This document shows positions 35,364-43,147 of a DNA stretch of 64,000 nt, in pieces. Under the pieces are notes generated by a model. The model was not told the DNA's origin. It searched no databases and worked only from the letters and a program-made list of their open reading frames with translations. A program made the translations under genes and the position numbers. Positions within the stretch are counted from its first letter, which is position 1. Each line of letters begins with the position of its first letter. The stretch comes from Rhodococcus sp. RD6.2 (GTDB lineage Bacteria > Actinomycetota > Actinomycetes > Mycobacteriales > Mycobacteriaceae): contig NZ_CVQP01000009.1 of the NCBI RefSeq assembly GCF_001040705.1, positions 375,698 through 439,697 of the forward strand, read 5' to 3'.

Positions 35364-37106
35364 GTGAACCAGCAGATCCCACCGATGACGGTCGTGGCGC
35401 TCGTCGCCGCGGCACTCGCGACCGTCGTCATCGGGTTCTACGGTGTTCGGCTGGCCCGCACCACATCCGACTTTCTCGTCGCGTCCCGCAGCGTCGGCCC
35501 GCGGTGGAACGCGGCCGCCATCTCCGGGGAGTACCTGTCGGCGGCGTCGTTCCTCGGTGTCGCGGGCCTGATCGCGAAGTACGGCGCGGACGCGCTCTGG
35601 TATCCCGTCGGATTCACCGCCGGCTACCTGGGGTTGTTGCTGTTCGTCGCCGCACCGCTGCGGCGCTCGGGTGCCTACACGGTGCCCGACTTCGCCGAAT
35701 TTCGGCTCGGCAGTACGCGATTGCGCCAGCTCGCGATGGTCGTCGTCGCCATGATCTGCGTGCTCTACATGGTGCCCCAGTTCCAGGGCGCGGGGCTGGC
35801 ACTCGGGATCCTGCTCGGCCTGCCCGCGTGGGTGGGGGCGGTGGTCGTCGCCGTTATCGTGATCGCCACCGTCGTCGGCGGCGGTATGCGATCGATCACC
35901 TTCGTGCAGGCGTTCCAGTACTGGCTGAAGCTGTCCGCTGTCGCGGTGCCCGCACTCGTCCTCGCCGTGCACTTCGCCGGTACAGCACGCGATCTCGGCA
36001 CGCCCGCGCCGCCGACGGTGGGGGAGCGGACCACCGTCGACGTCACCACCGACGTCGTCGTCCAGGTGTCGGAGCCGCTGCCGGTGACGGTCACCGGCAC
36101 CCTCGACGGACGGTCCGTCGACGGACCCGTCACGATGACGACGGGTGAACACGAACTGGGAGCGGGTACCGCACTCGTGCTCGACGCAGGTGCGCCGGTT
36201 CCCGTCGTTGCGGGCGCACCGCCGACAGGCGCGCAGTGGCTCGAGCCGGGCTGGGGGCTCGGCGGCACCCACCCGCTGTACCAGGTGTACTCGCTGATCA
36301 TCGGCATCTTCCTCGGCACGATGGGACTGCCGCACGTGCTGGTCCGCTTCTACACCAACCCCGACGGTCGCGCCGCACGCCGGACCGCGCTCGTCGTCAT
36401 CGGGCTCGTCGGCGGCTTCTACCTGTTCCCGACGCTGCTCGGAGTCTTCGCCCGCCTGTGGGTCCCGCAACTGCTCATCACCGGAACCTCCGACGCCGCG
36501 GTGCTGCTGCTGCCCGCGTCGGTGGTCTCGGGTGTCGGAGGGCAACTGCTGGCCGCGCTCGTCGCGGCGGGTGCGATCGCCGCGTTCCTCGCCACATCAT
36601 CCGGGCTGCTGGTCAGTGTCGCGGGTGTGCTGAGCACCGACGTCCTGCGGGGCCGGGTCCGCGACTTCCGGGTCGCGGCGGTCGTCGCGGGCCTCGTTCC
36701 GCTCGGTCTTGCGTTGACGGTGACGTCGATCGACCTGTCGCGCACGGTCGGTCTGGTGTTCGCCGTCGCCGCGTCGACCCTGTGCCCGCTGCTGGTGCTC
36801 GGTATCTGGTGGCGTGGGCTGACCGCGCCGGGAGCGGCCGCCGGGCTGATCGTCGGGGGGATCAGTTCGGGCGCGGCGGCGCTGGCGACGGGGCTCGGTG
36901 GTGCCCCGGCGCAGGTGTGGGGTGGCTGGGCGGAGGTCGTCGTCGGCTATCCGGCGGCGGTGACGGTGCCGCTGGCGTTCCTGGTGATGGTCGTCGTCAG
37001 CCGTGCGACCCGCGACCGGGTGCCCGCCGACGTCGGGCGCACCTTCACGCAGATGCACGCGCCCGAGCGCATCGGCGTCGGCCGCGACCGCGAGTCCGAC
37101 CTGTAG
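35364..37106 (+). CDS. Sodium:solute symporter (SSS family), acetate/monocarboxylate type
   Basis: 580 residues. SSS helices are recognisable from about residue 9; FYGVRLARTTSDFLVASRS, GEYLSAASFLGVAGLIAKYG and TMGLPHVLVRFYTNPDGRAARRTAL are the ActP-type signature. Unlike the second copy, it carries a hydrophilic insert of about 85 residues (209-292), rich in Thr, Val, Gly and Pro and lacking charged membrane segments, placed between two helices in an extracytoplasmic loop. The GTG start is preceded by a distant GAAGG. It is probably part of the LytTR operon. Substrate is likely a short carboxylate, not proven. Confidence 0.85.
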   Translation: MNQQIPPMTVVALVAAALATVVIGFYGVRLARTTSDFLVASRSVGPRWNAAAISGEYLSAASFLGVAGLIAKYGADALWYPVGFTAGYLGLLLFVAAPLRRSGAYTVPDFAEFRLGSTRLRQLAMVVVAMICVLYMVPQFQGAGLALGILLGLPAWVGAVVVAVIVIATVVGGGMRSITFVQAFQYWLKLSAVAVPALVLAVHFAGTARDLGTPAPPTVGERTTVDVTTDVVVQVSEPLPVTVTGTLDGRSVDGPVTMTTGEHELGAGTALVLDAGAPVPVVAGAPPTGAQWLEPGWGLGGTHPLYQVYSLIIGIFLGTMGLPHVLVRFYTNPDGRAARRTALVVIGLVGGFYLFPTLLGVFARLWVPQLLITGTSDAAVLLLPASVVSGVGGQLLAALVAAGAIAAFLATSSGLLVSVAGVLSTDVLRGRVRDFRVAAVVAGLVPLGLALTVTSIDLSRTVGLVFAVAASTLCPLLVLGIWWRGLTAPGAAAGLIVGGISSGAAALATGLGGAPAQVWGGWAEVVVGYPAAVTVPLAFLVMVVVSRATRDRVPADVGRTFTQMHAPERIGVGRDRESDL

Positions 37107-37175
37107 GGCGCAGCAGGCGTCACACCGTTCGTCGCGGCGAAACGACCGTCCGGCGCGTTATCCGACAGCTCGGCG

Positions 37176-37191
37176 TGTGACTGCCGTCACC
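37176..37191 (+). promoter_or_regulatory. CRP/GlxR-type binding site
   Basis: TGTGACTGCCGTCACC: left half TGTGA and right half TCAC(C) separated by 6 nt, closely matching the actinobacterial consensus TGTGA-N6-TCACA. It lies 84 bp upstream of the DUF485/actP start. Confidence 0.55.
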
Positions 37192-37200
37192 CCCTATGTC

Positions 37201-37216
37201 TGTGACGTGCATCTCA
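37201..37216 (+). promoter_or_regulatory. Second, weaker CRP/GlxR-type site
   Basis: TGTGACGTGCATCTCA: perfect left half, right half TCTCA with one mismatch, 25 bp downstream of the first site. That places the two on nearly the same face of the helix. Confidence 0.35.
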
Positions 37217-37274
37217 TTAACGTCTGTGACCTGCCGGTTCTCCCCGCCGGCCCCACACGACCGAGGAGTCCGAC

Positions 37275-37628
37275 GTGACCACAGCAGACCTGAGTCCGGA
37301 GGCGGCGTCGACGCGGCGCACACCGGACGCGCAGGCCTTCGTCGAGATGCAGGCGAGCCCTGAATTTCAGGACCTGCGACGCAGGCTGCGCCGCTTCGTC
37401 TTCCCGATGACGGCGTTCTTCCTCACCTGGTACGCCGTCTACGTCCTGCTCGCCACCTACGCGTCCGACTTCATGGCGACGAAGGTGTTCGGCAACGTCA
37501 ACCTCGGCGTGGTCCTCGGCCTGGGTCAGTTCGTGACGACCTTCGTCATCACCGCGCTGTACGTGAAGTTCGCGAACCGTGAACTCGACCCGCGTGCCGC
37601 CGCCATTCGCGACGAGCTGGAGGGCTAG
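37275..37628 (+). CDS. DUF485 small membrane partner of acetate permease
   Basis: 117 residues. The family core FQDLRRRLRRFVFPMTAFFL, then FMATKVFGNVNLGVVLGLGQ and ALYVKFANRELDP, defines DUF485. Two membrane helices are about 48-68 and 83-105. DUF485 proteins (YjcH in E. coli) are always next to ActP and are thought to assist it. GAGGAG (37263-37268) is 6 nt before the GTG start. ActP follows after 4 nt. CRP-like sites in the upstream gap suggest cAMP control. Confidence 0.9.
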   Translation: MTTADLSPEAASTRRTPDAQAFVEMQASPEFQDLRRRLRRFVFPMTAFFLTWYAVYVLLATYASDFMATKVFGNVNLGVVLGLGQFVTTFVITALYVKFANRELDPRAAAIRDELEG

Positions 37629-37632
37629 GGCC

Positions 37633-39267
37633 ATGACGATCCTCGCGCAGGGCAGTTCCGGTGTAGGCAACCCGGCCCTGAACATCGCCATCTTCGTGGC
37701 GTTCGTGGTCATCACGATGGGCATCGTGATCCGCGCCAGCCGCACCACCAAGAAGGCGTCCGACTTCTACACCGGCGGCGGCCAGTTCTCGGGCCCCCAG
37801 AACGGTTTCGCCATCGCAGGTGACTACCTGTCCGCGGCGTCGTTCCTCGGCATCGCCGGGGCCATCGCCGTCTACGGCTACGACGGCTTCCTGTACTCGA
37901 TCGGCTTCCTCGTCGCGTGGCTGGTCGCGCTCCTGCTGGTCGCCGAGATGCTTCGCAACACCGGCCGATTCACGATGGCCGACGTGCTCAGCTTCCGGCT
38001 CAAGCAACGGCCCGTCCGCATGGCCGCCGCACTCTCCACGCTCGTCGTGTCGCTGTTCTACCTGCTGGCCCAGATGGCCGGTGCTGGTGGCCTCGTCGCA
38101 CTGCTCCTCGACATCCACGACAAGGCCGGCCAGGCCATCGTCGTCGCGGTCGTCGGCGTGCTGATGATCGTGTACGTCCTCATCGGCGGAATGAAGGGCA
38201 CCACCTACGTGCAGATGGTCAAGGCGGTCCTGCTGATCGCAGGCGCGGGCGTCATGTTCGTGCTCGTGCTGTTCGCTGTCCGCGGCAACTTCTCACAGCT
38301 GCTCGCCGACGCGCAGAACATGGTCACCAACTCGACCAACGAGGCCGTCGCCGGCCGTGACGTCCTCGCACCCGGTGCGAAGTACGGCATCAGCTCGATG
38401 ACGCGGCTCGACTTCCTCTCCCTCGGCATCGCCCTCGTTCTCGGCACCGCAGGGTTGCCGCACGTGCTCATGCGCTTCTACACCGTGCCCACCGCCAAGG
38501 AGGCCCGCCGCTCGGTGACCTGGGCGATCGGTCTGATCGGCGCCTTCTACCTGTTCACGCTCGTGCTCGGCTACGGCGCCGCGCGCATGGTCGGTCCCGA
38601 CAAGATCCTCGCCGCACCCGGCAAGGAGAACGCCGCGGCCCCGCTGCTCGCGTTCGAACTCGGCGGCACGCTGTTCCTGTCGATCATCTCCGCGGTCGCG
38701 TTCGCCACCATCCTGGCCGTCGTCGCCGGCCTCGCGATCACCGCATCCGCGTCGTTCGCGCACGACATCTACGCCAGCGTCATCAAGCGCGGGAAGGCGT
38801 CGGAGGAGCAGCAGGTCAAGGTCTCCCGCATCACCGTCGTCGTCATCGGTGTCGCCGCGATCGTGCTCGGCATCCTCGCGATGGGTCAGAACATCGCGTT
38901 CCTCGTCGCCCTCGCGTTCGCCGTCGCGGCCTCCGCGAACCTCCCGACGCTGCTGTACTCGCTGTTCTGGAAGAACTTCAACACCACCGGCGCCCTGTGG
39001 AGCATCTACGGCGGTCTCATCAGCTGCCTGGTGCTGATCGTGTTCTCCCCGGCCGTGTCCGGCTCGAAGACCGCGATGTTCCCGAACAGCGACTTCTCCT
39101 GGTTCCCGCTGTCCAACCCGGGCATCGTGTCGATTCCGCTGGCCTTCGTGCTCGGCATCGTCGGCACCTACGTCGGTCGTCGCAAGCTGGAGGACCCGGT
39201 GAAGCAGGCCGAGATGGAGGTCCGTTCCCTCACCGGTGTCGGTGTGGAGAAGGCCGTCGCCCACTAG
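37633..39267 (+). CDS. actP: Cation/acetate symporter ActP-like
   Basis: 544 residues, 13-14 predicted membrane helices, N-terminus outside. Signature KKASDFYTGGGQFSGPQNGF, GDYLSAASFLGIAG, QMAGAGGLVALL, and TAGLPHVLMRFYTVPTAKEARRS match acetate/pyruvate permease ActP. It sits 4 nt after its DUF485 partner and is followed by a strong terminator. ActP takes up acetate with Na+. Together with the LytTR system and CRP-like sites upstream, this region looks devoted to carboxylate uptake. Confidence 0.9.
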   Translation: MTILAQGSSGVGNPALNIAIFVAFVVITMGIVIRASRTTKKASDFYTGGGQFSGPQNGFAIAGDYLSAASFLGIAGAIAVYGYDGFLYSIGFLVAWLVALLLVAEMLRNTGRFTMADVLSFRLKQRPVRMAAALSTLVVSLFYLLAQMAGAGGLVALLLDIHDKAGQAIVVAVVGVLMIVYVLIGGMKGTTYVQMVKAVLLIAGAGVMFVLVLFAVRGNFSQLLADAQNMVTNSTNEAVAGRDVLAPGAKYGISSMTRLDFLSLGIALVLGTAGLPHVLMRFYTVPTAKEARRSVTWAIGLIGAFYLFTLVLGYGAARMVGPDKILAAPGKENAAAPLLAFELGGTLFLSIISAVAFATILAVVAGLAITASASFAHDIYASVIKRGKASEEQQVKVSRITVVVIGVAAIVLGILAMGQNIAFLVALAFAVAASANLPTLLYSLFWKNFNTTGALWSIYGGLISCLVLIVFSPAVSGSKTAMFPNSDFSWFPLSNPGIVSIPLAFVLGIVGTYVGRRKLEDPVKQAEMEVRSLTGVGVEKAVAH

Positions 39268-39308
39268 TAACACCGCTCGTACCCCCACCGGGTTCGCCCC
39301 GCAAGAAG

Positions 39309-39346
39309 GCGTCCCGCACCTGGATCCCTCACCAGGTGCGGGACGC
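39309..39346 (+). terminator. Terminator after actP, 15-bp perfect stem
   Basis: Arms 39309-39323 and 39332-39346 pair perfectly around an 8-nt loop, 42 nt after the actP stop. Confidence 0.75.
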
Positions 39347-39363
39347 TGTGGTGTGTCGGTCGC

Positions 39364-39369
39364 TACGAT
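39364..39369 (+). promoter_or_regulatory. Leaderless-type -10 box (TACGAT) of the Rv0910-like gene
   Basis: TACGAT ends 6 nt before ATG 39376 with no Shine-Dalgarno; an independent promoter right after the actP terminator. Confidence 0.5.
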
Positions 39370-39375
39370 GCGCGC

Positions 39376-39807
39376 ATGGCAAAGCTGAAGGTCTCGGTCG
39401 CGGTTCCCCTGACTCCGGAGATCGCGTGGGAAAAGGCAAGCGATCTGGCGGAATTCGACAAGTGGCTCTCGATTCACGAGGGGTGGCGCGGGGAGCTTCC
39501 CACCGAACTGGCCGCGGGCACCACGGCGGAATCGGTGGTGACGGTCAAGGGACTGCGTAACCGGGTTCGCTGGACCATCACCGACTACGCGCCGCCGCAG
39601 ACGCTGGCGCTCAAGGGTGACGGCAAGGGTGGCGTGAAGATCGGTCTCGTGCTGTCCGTGACACCGAAGGGTGCGGGCGCCGAGGTCGCGTTGCACATCG
39701 ACCTCGGCGGGGCACCGCTGTTCGGACCCATCGGATCCGGAGTCGCCCGCGCACTCAAGGGCGACATCGAGTCGTCACTGAAGACGTTCGTCGCCGTATA
39801 CGGCTGA
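39376..39807 (+). CDS. SRPBCC-family protein, Rv0910 toxin homologue
   Basis: 143 residues, polyketide-cyclase/START-like fold. MAKLKVSVAVPLTPEIAWEK, ASDLAEFDKWLSIHEGWRGE, VKGLRNRVRWTI, LKGDGKGGVKIGL and GGAPLFGPIGSGVARALKGD follow M. tuberculosis Rv0910, the toxin partner of Rv0909. In M. tuberculosis both genes are adjacent; here the antitoxin homologue lies near 25.4 kb. The SRPBCC cavity typically binds lipids or aromatic ligands. Own promoter with leaderless start. Converges with the universal stress protein gene; a small hairpin (39815-39833) lies between. Confidence 0.8.
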   Translation: MAKLKVSVAVPLTPEIAWEKASDLAEFDKWLSIHEGWRGELPTELAAGTTAESVVTVKGLRNRVRWTITDYAPPQTLALKGDGKGGVKIGLVLSVTPKGAGAEVALHIDLGGAPLFGPIGSGVARALKGDIESSLKTFVAVYG

Positions 39808-39824
39808 TCGGCACCGGCGGATCT

Positions 39825-40700
39825 TCACCGCCGTTCGCGCACCACCATCAGTGGTCGCTCGCCTCGATGCAGCAGCGCCCGGCTCGTCGACCCGAGCAGC
39901 ATGCCCTGGAATCCGCCGCGGCCGTGGCTGCCCACGACGACGAGTTGGGCGTCTCGGGAGCGCGCGATCAGCTGGTCGACGGCGTTGTCCTGCACCACGA
40001 CTCGCGTGACCTCGACGTCGGGGAACCGTTCCTGCATTCCCGCGAGGCTTTCGGCGAGCGCGGCCTCCTCGCTCTCGGCGACCGCGGACCACGGCAGCGC
40101 CTCGACGGCGACGGGCAGGGTGTCGAAGTCGATGTCGCTCCACGCGTGCACCGCAACCAGTGGCGCCCCGCGCAGGGACGCCTCGGTGAACGCGGCTTCG
40201 ACCGCGGGGACGCTGTTCGCCGATCCGTCGACGCCGACGACGATCTGGCCGTCCCCGTCGGGGACAGCCGAGGTCGGGACCACCACGACCGGGCACCGGG
40301 CATGGGTGACGACGCCGGTGGCCACCGAACCGAGCAGTGCGCTGCGGAGGGCGCCGCGTCCACGGGTGCCGAGGACGATCATCCGGGCCTGCTCCGACAG
40401 GTCGAGCAGCAGCGGGATGGGCGAACTGTTGTGCAACGAGGTCTCCACCTCGATGCCCGCTGCGGCGTCCTCGGCCAGCGCCTTCGCGGCGTCCAGGATG
40501 CGATGCGACTCAGCGTTCAGGTCGTCGAAGTAGCTCTGCGACGTGACGAGCATGCCGCCCGGGATCACCGGTGGCGGTTGCGCGGCGACGAGGCGGAGCG
40601 GTGCTCCGTGCGCGGCGGCGGTTCGTGCGGCCCAGACGGTTGCCGCGTTCGAGGTGTCCGATCCGTCCACGCCCACCACGACGGGGGGATTGATGGTCAC
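39825..40700 (-). CDS. Tandem-domain universal stress protein
   Basis: 291 residues with two Usp domains (about 5-145 and 150-290). Each ends with the ATP-binding loop: LGTRGRGALRSALLGSVA and VGSHGRGGFQGMLLGSTS (the G-2x-G-9x-G-S/T type). Similar two-domain Usps in mycobacteria (Rv2005c, Rv2623, Rv3134c) belong to the DosR regulon. GTG start chosen because GGAGG is 7 nt upstream and the family begins with PPVVVGVDGS; longer frames lack a ribosome-binding site. A DevR-box-like 14-mer lies 88 nt upstream. Confidence 0.9.
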   Translation of the reverse strand: MTINPPVVVGVDGSDTSNAATVWAARTAAAHGAPLRLVAAQPPPVIPGGMLVTSQSYFDDLNAESHRILDAAKALAEDAAAGIEVETSLHNSSPIPLLLDLSEQARMIVLGTRGRGALRSALLGSVATGVVTHARCPVVVVPTSAVPDGDGQIVVGVDGSANSVPAVEAAFTEASLRGAPLVAVHAWSDIDFDTLPVAVEALPWSAVAESEEAALAESLAGMQERFPDVEVTRVVVQDNAVDQLIARSRDAQLVVVGSHGRGGFQGMLLGSTSRALLHRGERPLMVVRERR

Positions 40701-40788
40701 TGGTCCTCCTCGGCGGAACACCTCCGGGTGGGCGGTCCACCGAGGTTCCCGCAACACCAGCATGAACCCTCGCGCGACGACGCGCACA

Positions 40789-40802
40789 GGGTCGAAGGTC
40801 CC
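40789..40802 (-). promoter_or_regulatory. DevR/DosR-box-like site upstream of universal stress gene
   Basis: On the minus strand GGGAC-CTTC-GACCC, exactly the same 14-mer as at 56392-56405 upstream of the other universal stress gene. It matches the core GGGAC-N4-GTCCC of the M. tuberculosis DosR motif at 9 of 10 half-site positions and lies 88 nt upstream of the GTG. Confidence 0.6.
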
Positions 40803-40868
40803 GCCGGCCGTGTGATCTCGGGAACTGTTTCTCCGCAGCGTGATTCGCTGGACCGGGTTTCGCGGATC

Positions 40869-41792
40869 CTACTCCAGGATCGGCGTGTCGATCGAGTCGA
40901 CCAGCCACGTCTGCGCGAGTGCGTCGAGCGTGCCGTCCTGGTACAGCGCATCCACCGCCGCCGACGTGCACGGAGTGAGTGGGCTGTTCTTCTCCAGTAC
41001 CAGCCCGAAGAACTCGGTGACGGTGTTCGGCCGGGGGAACTGGCCGACCAGAATGGCGTTCGGGAGGTCCGATTCTGTGATCTGGAACCCGGTCGGAATG
41101 TCGACGACCAGCGCGTCGATCGTCCCTTCGGCGAGTGCGTTTTTCGCCTCGTCGGTCGTCTCGAACGCGACGGCCTCGTGCACGGGCCGGATGGTTCCCT
41201 CGATGGCGGCCAGGCTCGTCGATTCGACCTGGGCGCCGAGTCGGAACCCGGTGAGGTCGTTGAGGTTGCGCGCCATCGCCGCATGGGACTTCGGCATCGC
41301 GACGATCGCCTGCGTGACCGCGTAGTAGGGGGAGGAGAAATCGACGGCTTCTCTGCGGTCCCCGACGATCGTCACCTGGTTGATGTCGAAGTCGAAGTCC
41401 TTGGGTCCCGGCGCGATCGCCTCCGCCCACGGCACCCGCTCGAACGTGATCTGCTCCGGTGAGTATCCGAGGCGTTCCGCGACCGAGCGCGCAACCGCAC
41501 CTTCGAAACCCTTTCCGTTGGAAGGGTTGTCGTCGACGAACCAGGGGGAGTAGGCGGGGGTGTCGGTCGCGATCGTGAGCGTTCCCGGTCGGTGGGTCAG
41601 GCCGCTGTCCGGGCCGCAGTGGCCGACCGCTGAGGTCGGGGGGAGTTTCGTGTGTGCACTCGGCATCGGCGTGGACGTAGCGGCTGTGCTGCCGGCCGAC
41701 GTCGCGTCCGACGTCGAACAGGCAGCCAGCACCATCAGCGCGCTCAGGGTGAGCGGCAACAGGGTCATGGGGGCCGGTCCGGAACGGGGCAC
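40869..41792 (-). CDS. Extracellular solute-binding lipoprotein, amino-acid type (family 3), orphan
   Basis: 307 residues from GTG 41792, or 299 from the internal ATG 41768. The hydrophobic segment leads to the lipobox LAAC. The mature region has the SBP_bac_3 features FVDDNPSNGKGFEGAVARSV, DINQVTIVGDRREAVDFSSP, and a C-terminal cysteine region TPCTSAAVDALYQDGT. It resembles glutamate/glutamine binding proteins (GluB/GlnH). No permease or ATPase gene is adjacent, so it may serve a transporter elsewhere or act as a sensor. Neither start has a convincing ribosome-binding site. It is divergent from the membrane-protein gene. Confidence 0.85.
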   Translation of the reverse strand: MPRSGPAPMTLLPLTLSALMVLAACSTSDATSAGSTAATSTPMPSAHTKLPPTSAVGHCGPDSGLTHRPGTLTIATDTPAYSPWFVDDNPSNGKGFEGAVARSVAERLGYSPEQITFERVPWAEAIAPGPKDFDFDINQVTIVGDRREAVDFSSPYYAVTQAIVAMPKSHAAMARNLNDLTGFRLGAQVESTSLAAIEGTIRPVHEAVAFETTDEAKNALAEGTIDALVVDIPTGFQITESDLPNAILVGQFPRPNTVTEFFGLVLEKNSPLTPCTSAAVDALYQDGTLDALAQTWLVDSIDTPILE

Positions 41793-41925
41793 CCGGACAT
41801 AGTGCCCCTGACCCGAGGTAGTGGCAACAGCGGGTGCGTATTACGGAACGCGGGACCCGCGCGGCTCGGACGACGCGTTCGCGGTCGGGCGAGGATACTG
41901 GCGGCAGGGGGTCCGGGAGGTGGCG

Positions 41926-42813
41926 ATGCGCGAGGGCCGGGGCGGCGCCGAGGGCCGCGGTGATGCGGTCCTGACGACGTATCGATACCTCAGGCTGGCC
42001 ACCGTCGTCCTCGTGGTGACGCTCGGTGTCGCGCTGCTCCTCGCGACCGCGCGTTCCGGGTGCTGGCGGAACTCGATCAGTGCGTTCTACTACTCCTCGG
42101 CGCACAACGTCTTCGTCGCTGTGCTGTGCGCGCTCGGGGTGAGTCTCATCGTGTACAAGGGCAGTTCGGACACGGAGGACGTCCTGCTGAACCTGGCGGG
42201 GTTCCTCGCGTTCGTCGTCGCGGTGGTGCCTACGGTTCCACCGGATGCGGATGCGTGTGGTGCGGCGGAGCGTGTGCTGACGGCGGGCTGGCCGGGCAGC
42301 GTCCGCGACAGTGTGTGGGCGATCCTGGTTGCGGGTGCCGTCGCGGAGGTCGCGGCGCTGGTGATCGCACGCCGGACCGGCTCCGACCGGTCGCTGCAAC
42401 CGGTGGCCCGCTGGGTGCGGACGGCGGGCTGGGGGATCGTGGTTGTCGGGATGTGCTTCTTCGTGTTCGCGCCGGGGACCTTCGCCCGGCACGCCCACAT
42501 GGTCGCGGCGGTGCTGGTGTTCGCGGGGATCATCGGGGTGGCCGTGGCCAGCGCGGTCTCGGCGTCGTACACGCCGGACGGTGCTCGGTATGCACAGATG
42601 TACCGGGCCGTCGCGACGGCCATGTTCGCGACCCTCGTCGCGGTGGTCGTCGTGCACCTCACCTTCCCGGATTGGGGCTACCTGGTCATCGTGACGGAGG
42701 CTCTGCTCGTCGCGGAGTTCGCCGCGTTCTGGATCGTCCAGACAGTCGAACTGTGGCAGGTCGTCGACCGGACCGACCTCTACGAGGGTGGTGAAGCGCC
42801 GCAGATGCTGTAG
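41926..42813 (+). CDS. Multi-pass membrane protein, unknown
   Basis: 295 residues with about seven membrane helices (roughly 18-38, 50-70, 78-98, 118-140, 155-178, 185-205, 222-250). The stretch CWRNSISAFYYSSAHNVFVA is conserved in actinobacterial homologues of unknown function; cysteines in the first and third extracytoplasmic loops (SGCWR, DADACGAAE) may pair. ATG 41926 is chosen because GGAGG (41916-41920) is 5 nt upstream; GTG 41821 would add an unstructured 35-residue extension. tRNA-Arg follows. I cannot assign a function. Confidence 0.7.
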   Translation: MREGRGGAEGRGDAVLTTYRYLRLATVVLVVTLGVALLLATARSGCWRNSISAFYYSSAHNVFVAVLCALGVSLIVYKGSSDTEDVLLNLAGFLAFVVAVVPTVPPDADACGAAERVLTAGWPGSVRDSVWAILVAGAVAEVAALVIARRTGSDRSLQPVARWVRTAGWGIVVVGMCFFVFAPGTFARHAHMVAAVLVFAGIIGVAVASAVSASYTPDGARYAQMYRAVATAMFATLVAVVVVHLTFPDWGYLVIVTEALLVAEFAAFWIVQTVELWQVVDRTDLYEGGEAPQML

Positions 42814-42844
42814 CCCTGAGCGCCTTGAGCTGGGATTTCATCTG

Positions 42845-42917
42845 TGCCCTCGGCAGGATTCGAACCTGCGACACCGGCTTTAGGAGAGCCGTGCTCTATC
42901 CCCTGAGCTACGAGGGC
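42845..42917 (-). tRNA. tRNA-Arg(CCU)
   Basis: The minus strand folds into a complete cloverleaf of 73 nt: acceptor GCCCTCG/CGAGGGC, D-stem GCTC/GAGC, anticodon stem CGGCT/AGCCG with loop CTCCTAA (anticodon CCT), and T-stem GCAGG/CCTGC with TTCGAAT. Discriminator base is A. The CCA end is not encoded. Reads codon AGG. Confidence 0.95.
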
Positions 42918-42998
42918 GTGGGGTCTGGACATGTGTCCGTCCCCGCTGCACTAGGCAGTGTAGCGGGGGGTGTCCGCCGCAACCCAAATGAAACAGTC

Positions 42999-43026
42999 TT
43001 GACGATGTTGTATCAGGTGGTATGTT
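42999..43026 (+). promoter_or_regulatory. Sigma-A-type promoter of the DUF2236 pair
   Basis: TTGACG (42999-43004) and TATGTT (43021-43026) with a 16-nt spacer, in an AT-rich pocket. The ATG is about 115 nt downstream and has its own ribosome-binding site. The leader carries nothing I recognise. Confidence 0.55.
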
Positions 43027-43147
43027 AACGATAATTCACGCAGGGGCGAGGTGCGGGCGCGGGGGGGTGTCCTTACCTATAGGGCCGCGAGAGTTGCTGG
43101 TGTGCTTACGTGTTCGCCACTGGGGGACCATCTGAGGAGGGGGCGGT

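Noticed and set aside
39815..39833. Strong terminator between the Rv0910-like and universal stress genes
   Set aside because: Stem of only 6 bp overlapping coding sequence; mentioned in the gene entry but not called.
40811..40840. Second DevR box (GGGAA-CTGTTTCTCC) upstream of the universal stress gene
   Set aside because: Matches only one degenerate half-site; left out of the motif set.
42918..42998. Riboswitch or second tRNA in the GC-rich stretch after tRNA-Arg
   Set aside because: No cloverleaf or recognisable aptamer; likely promoter region of the tRNA.
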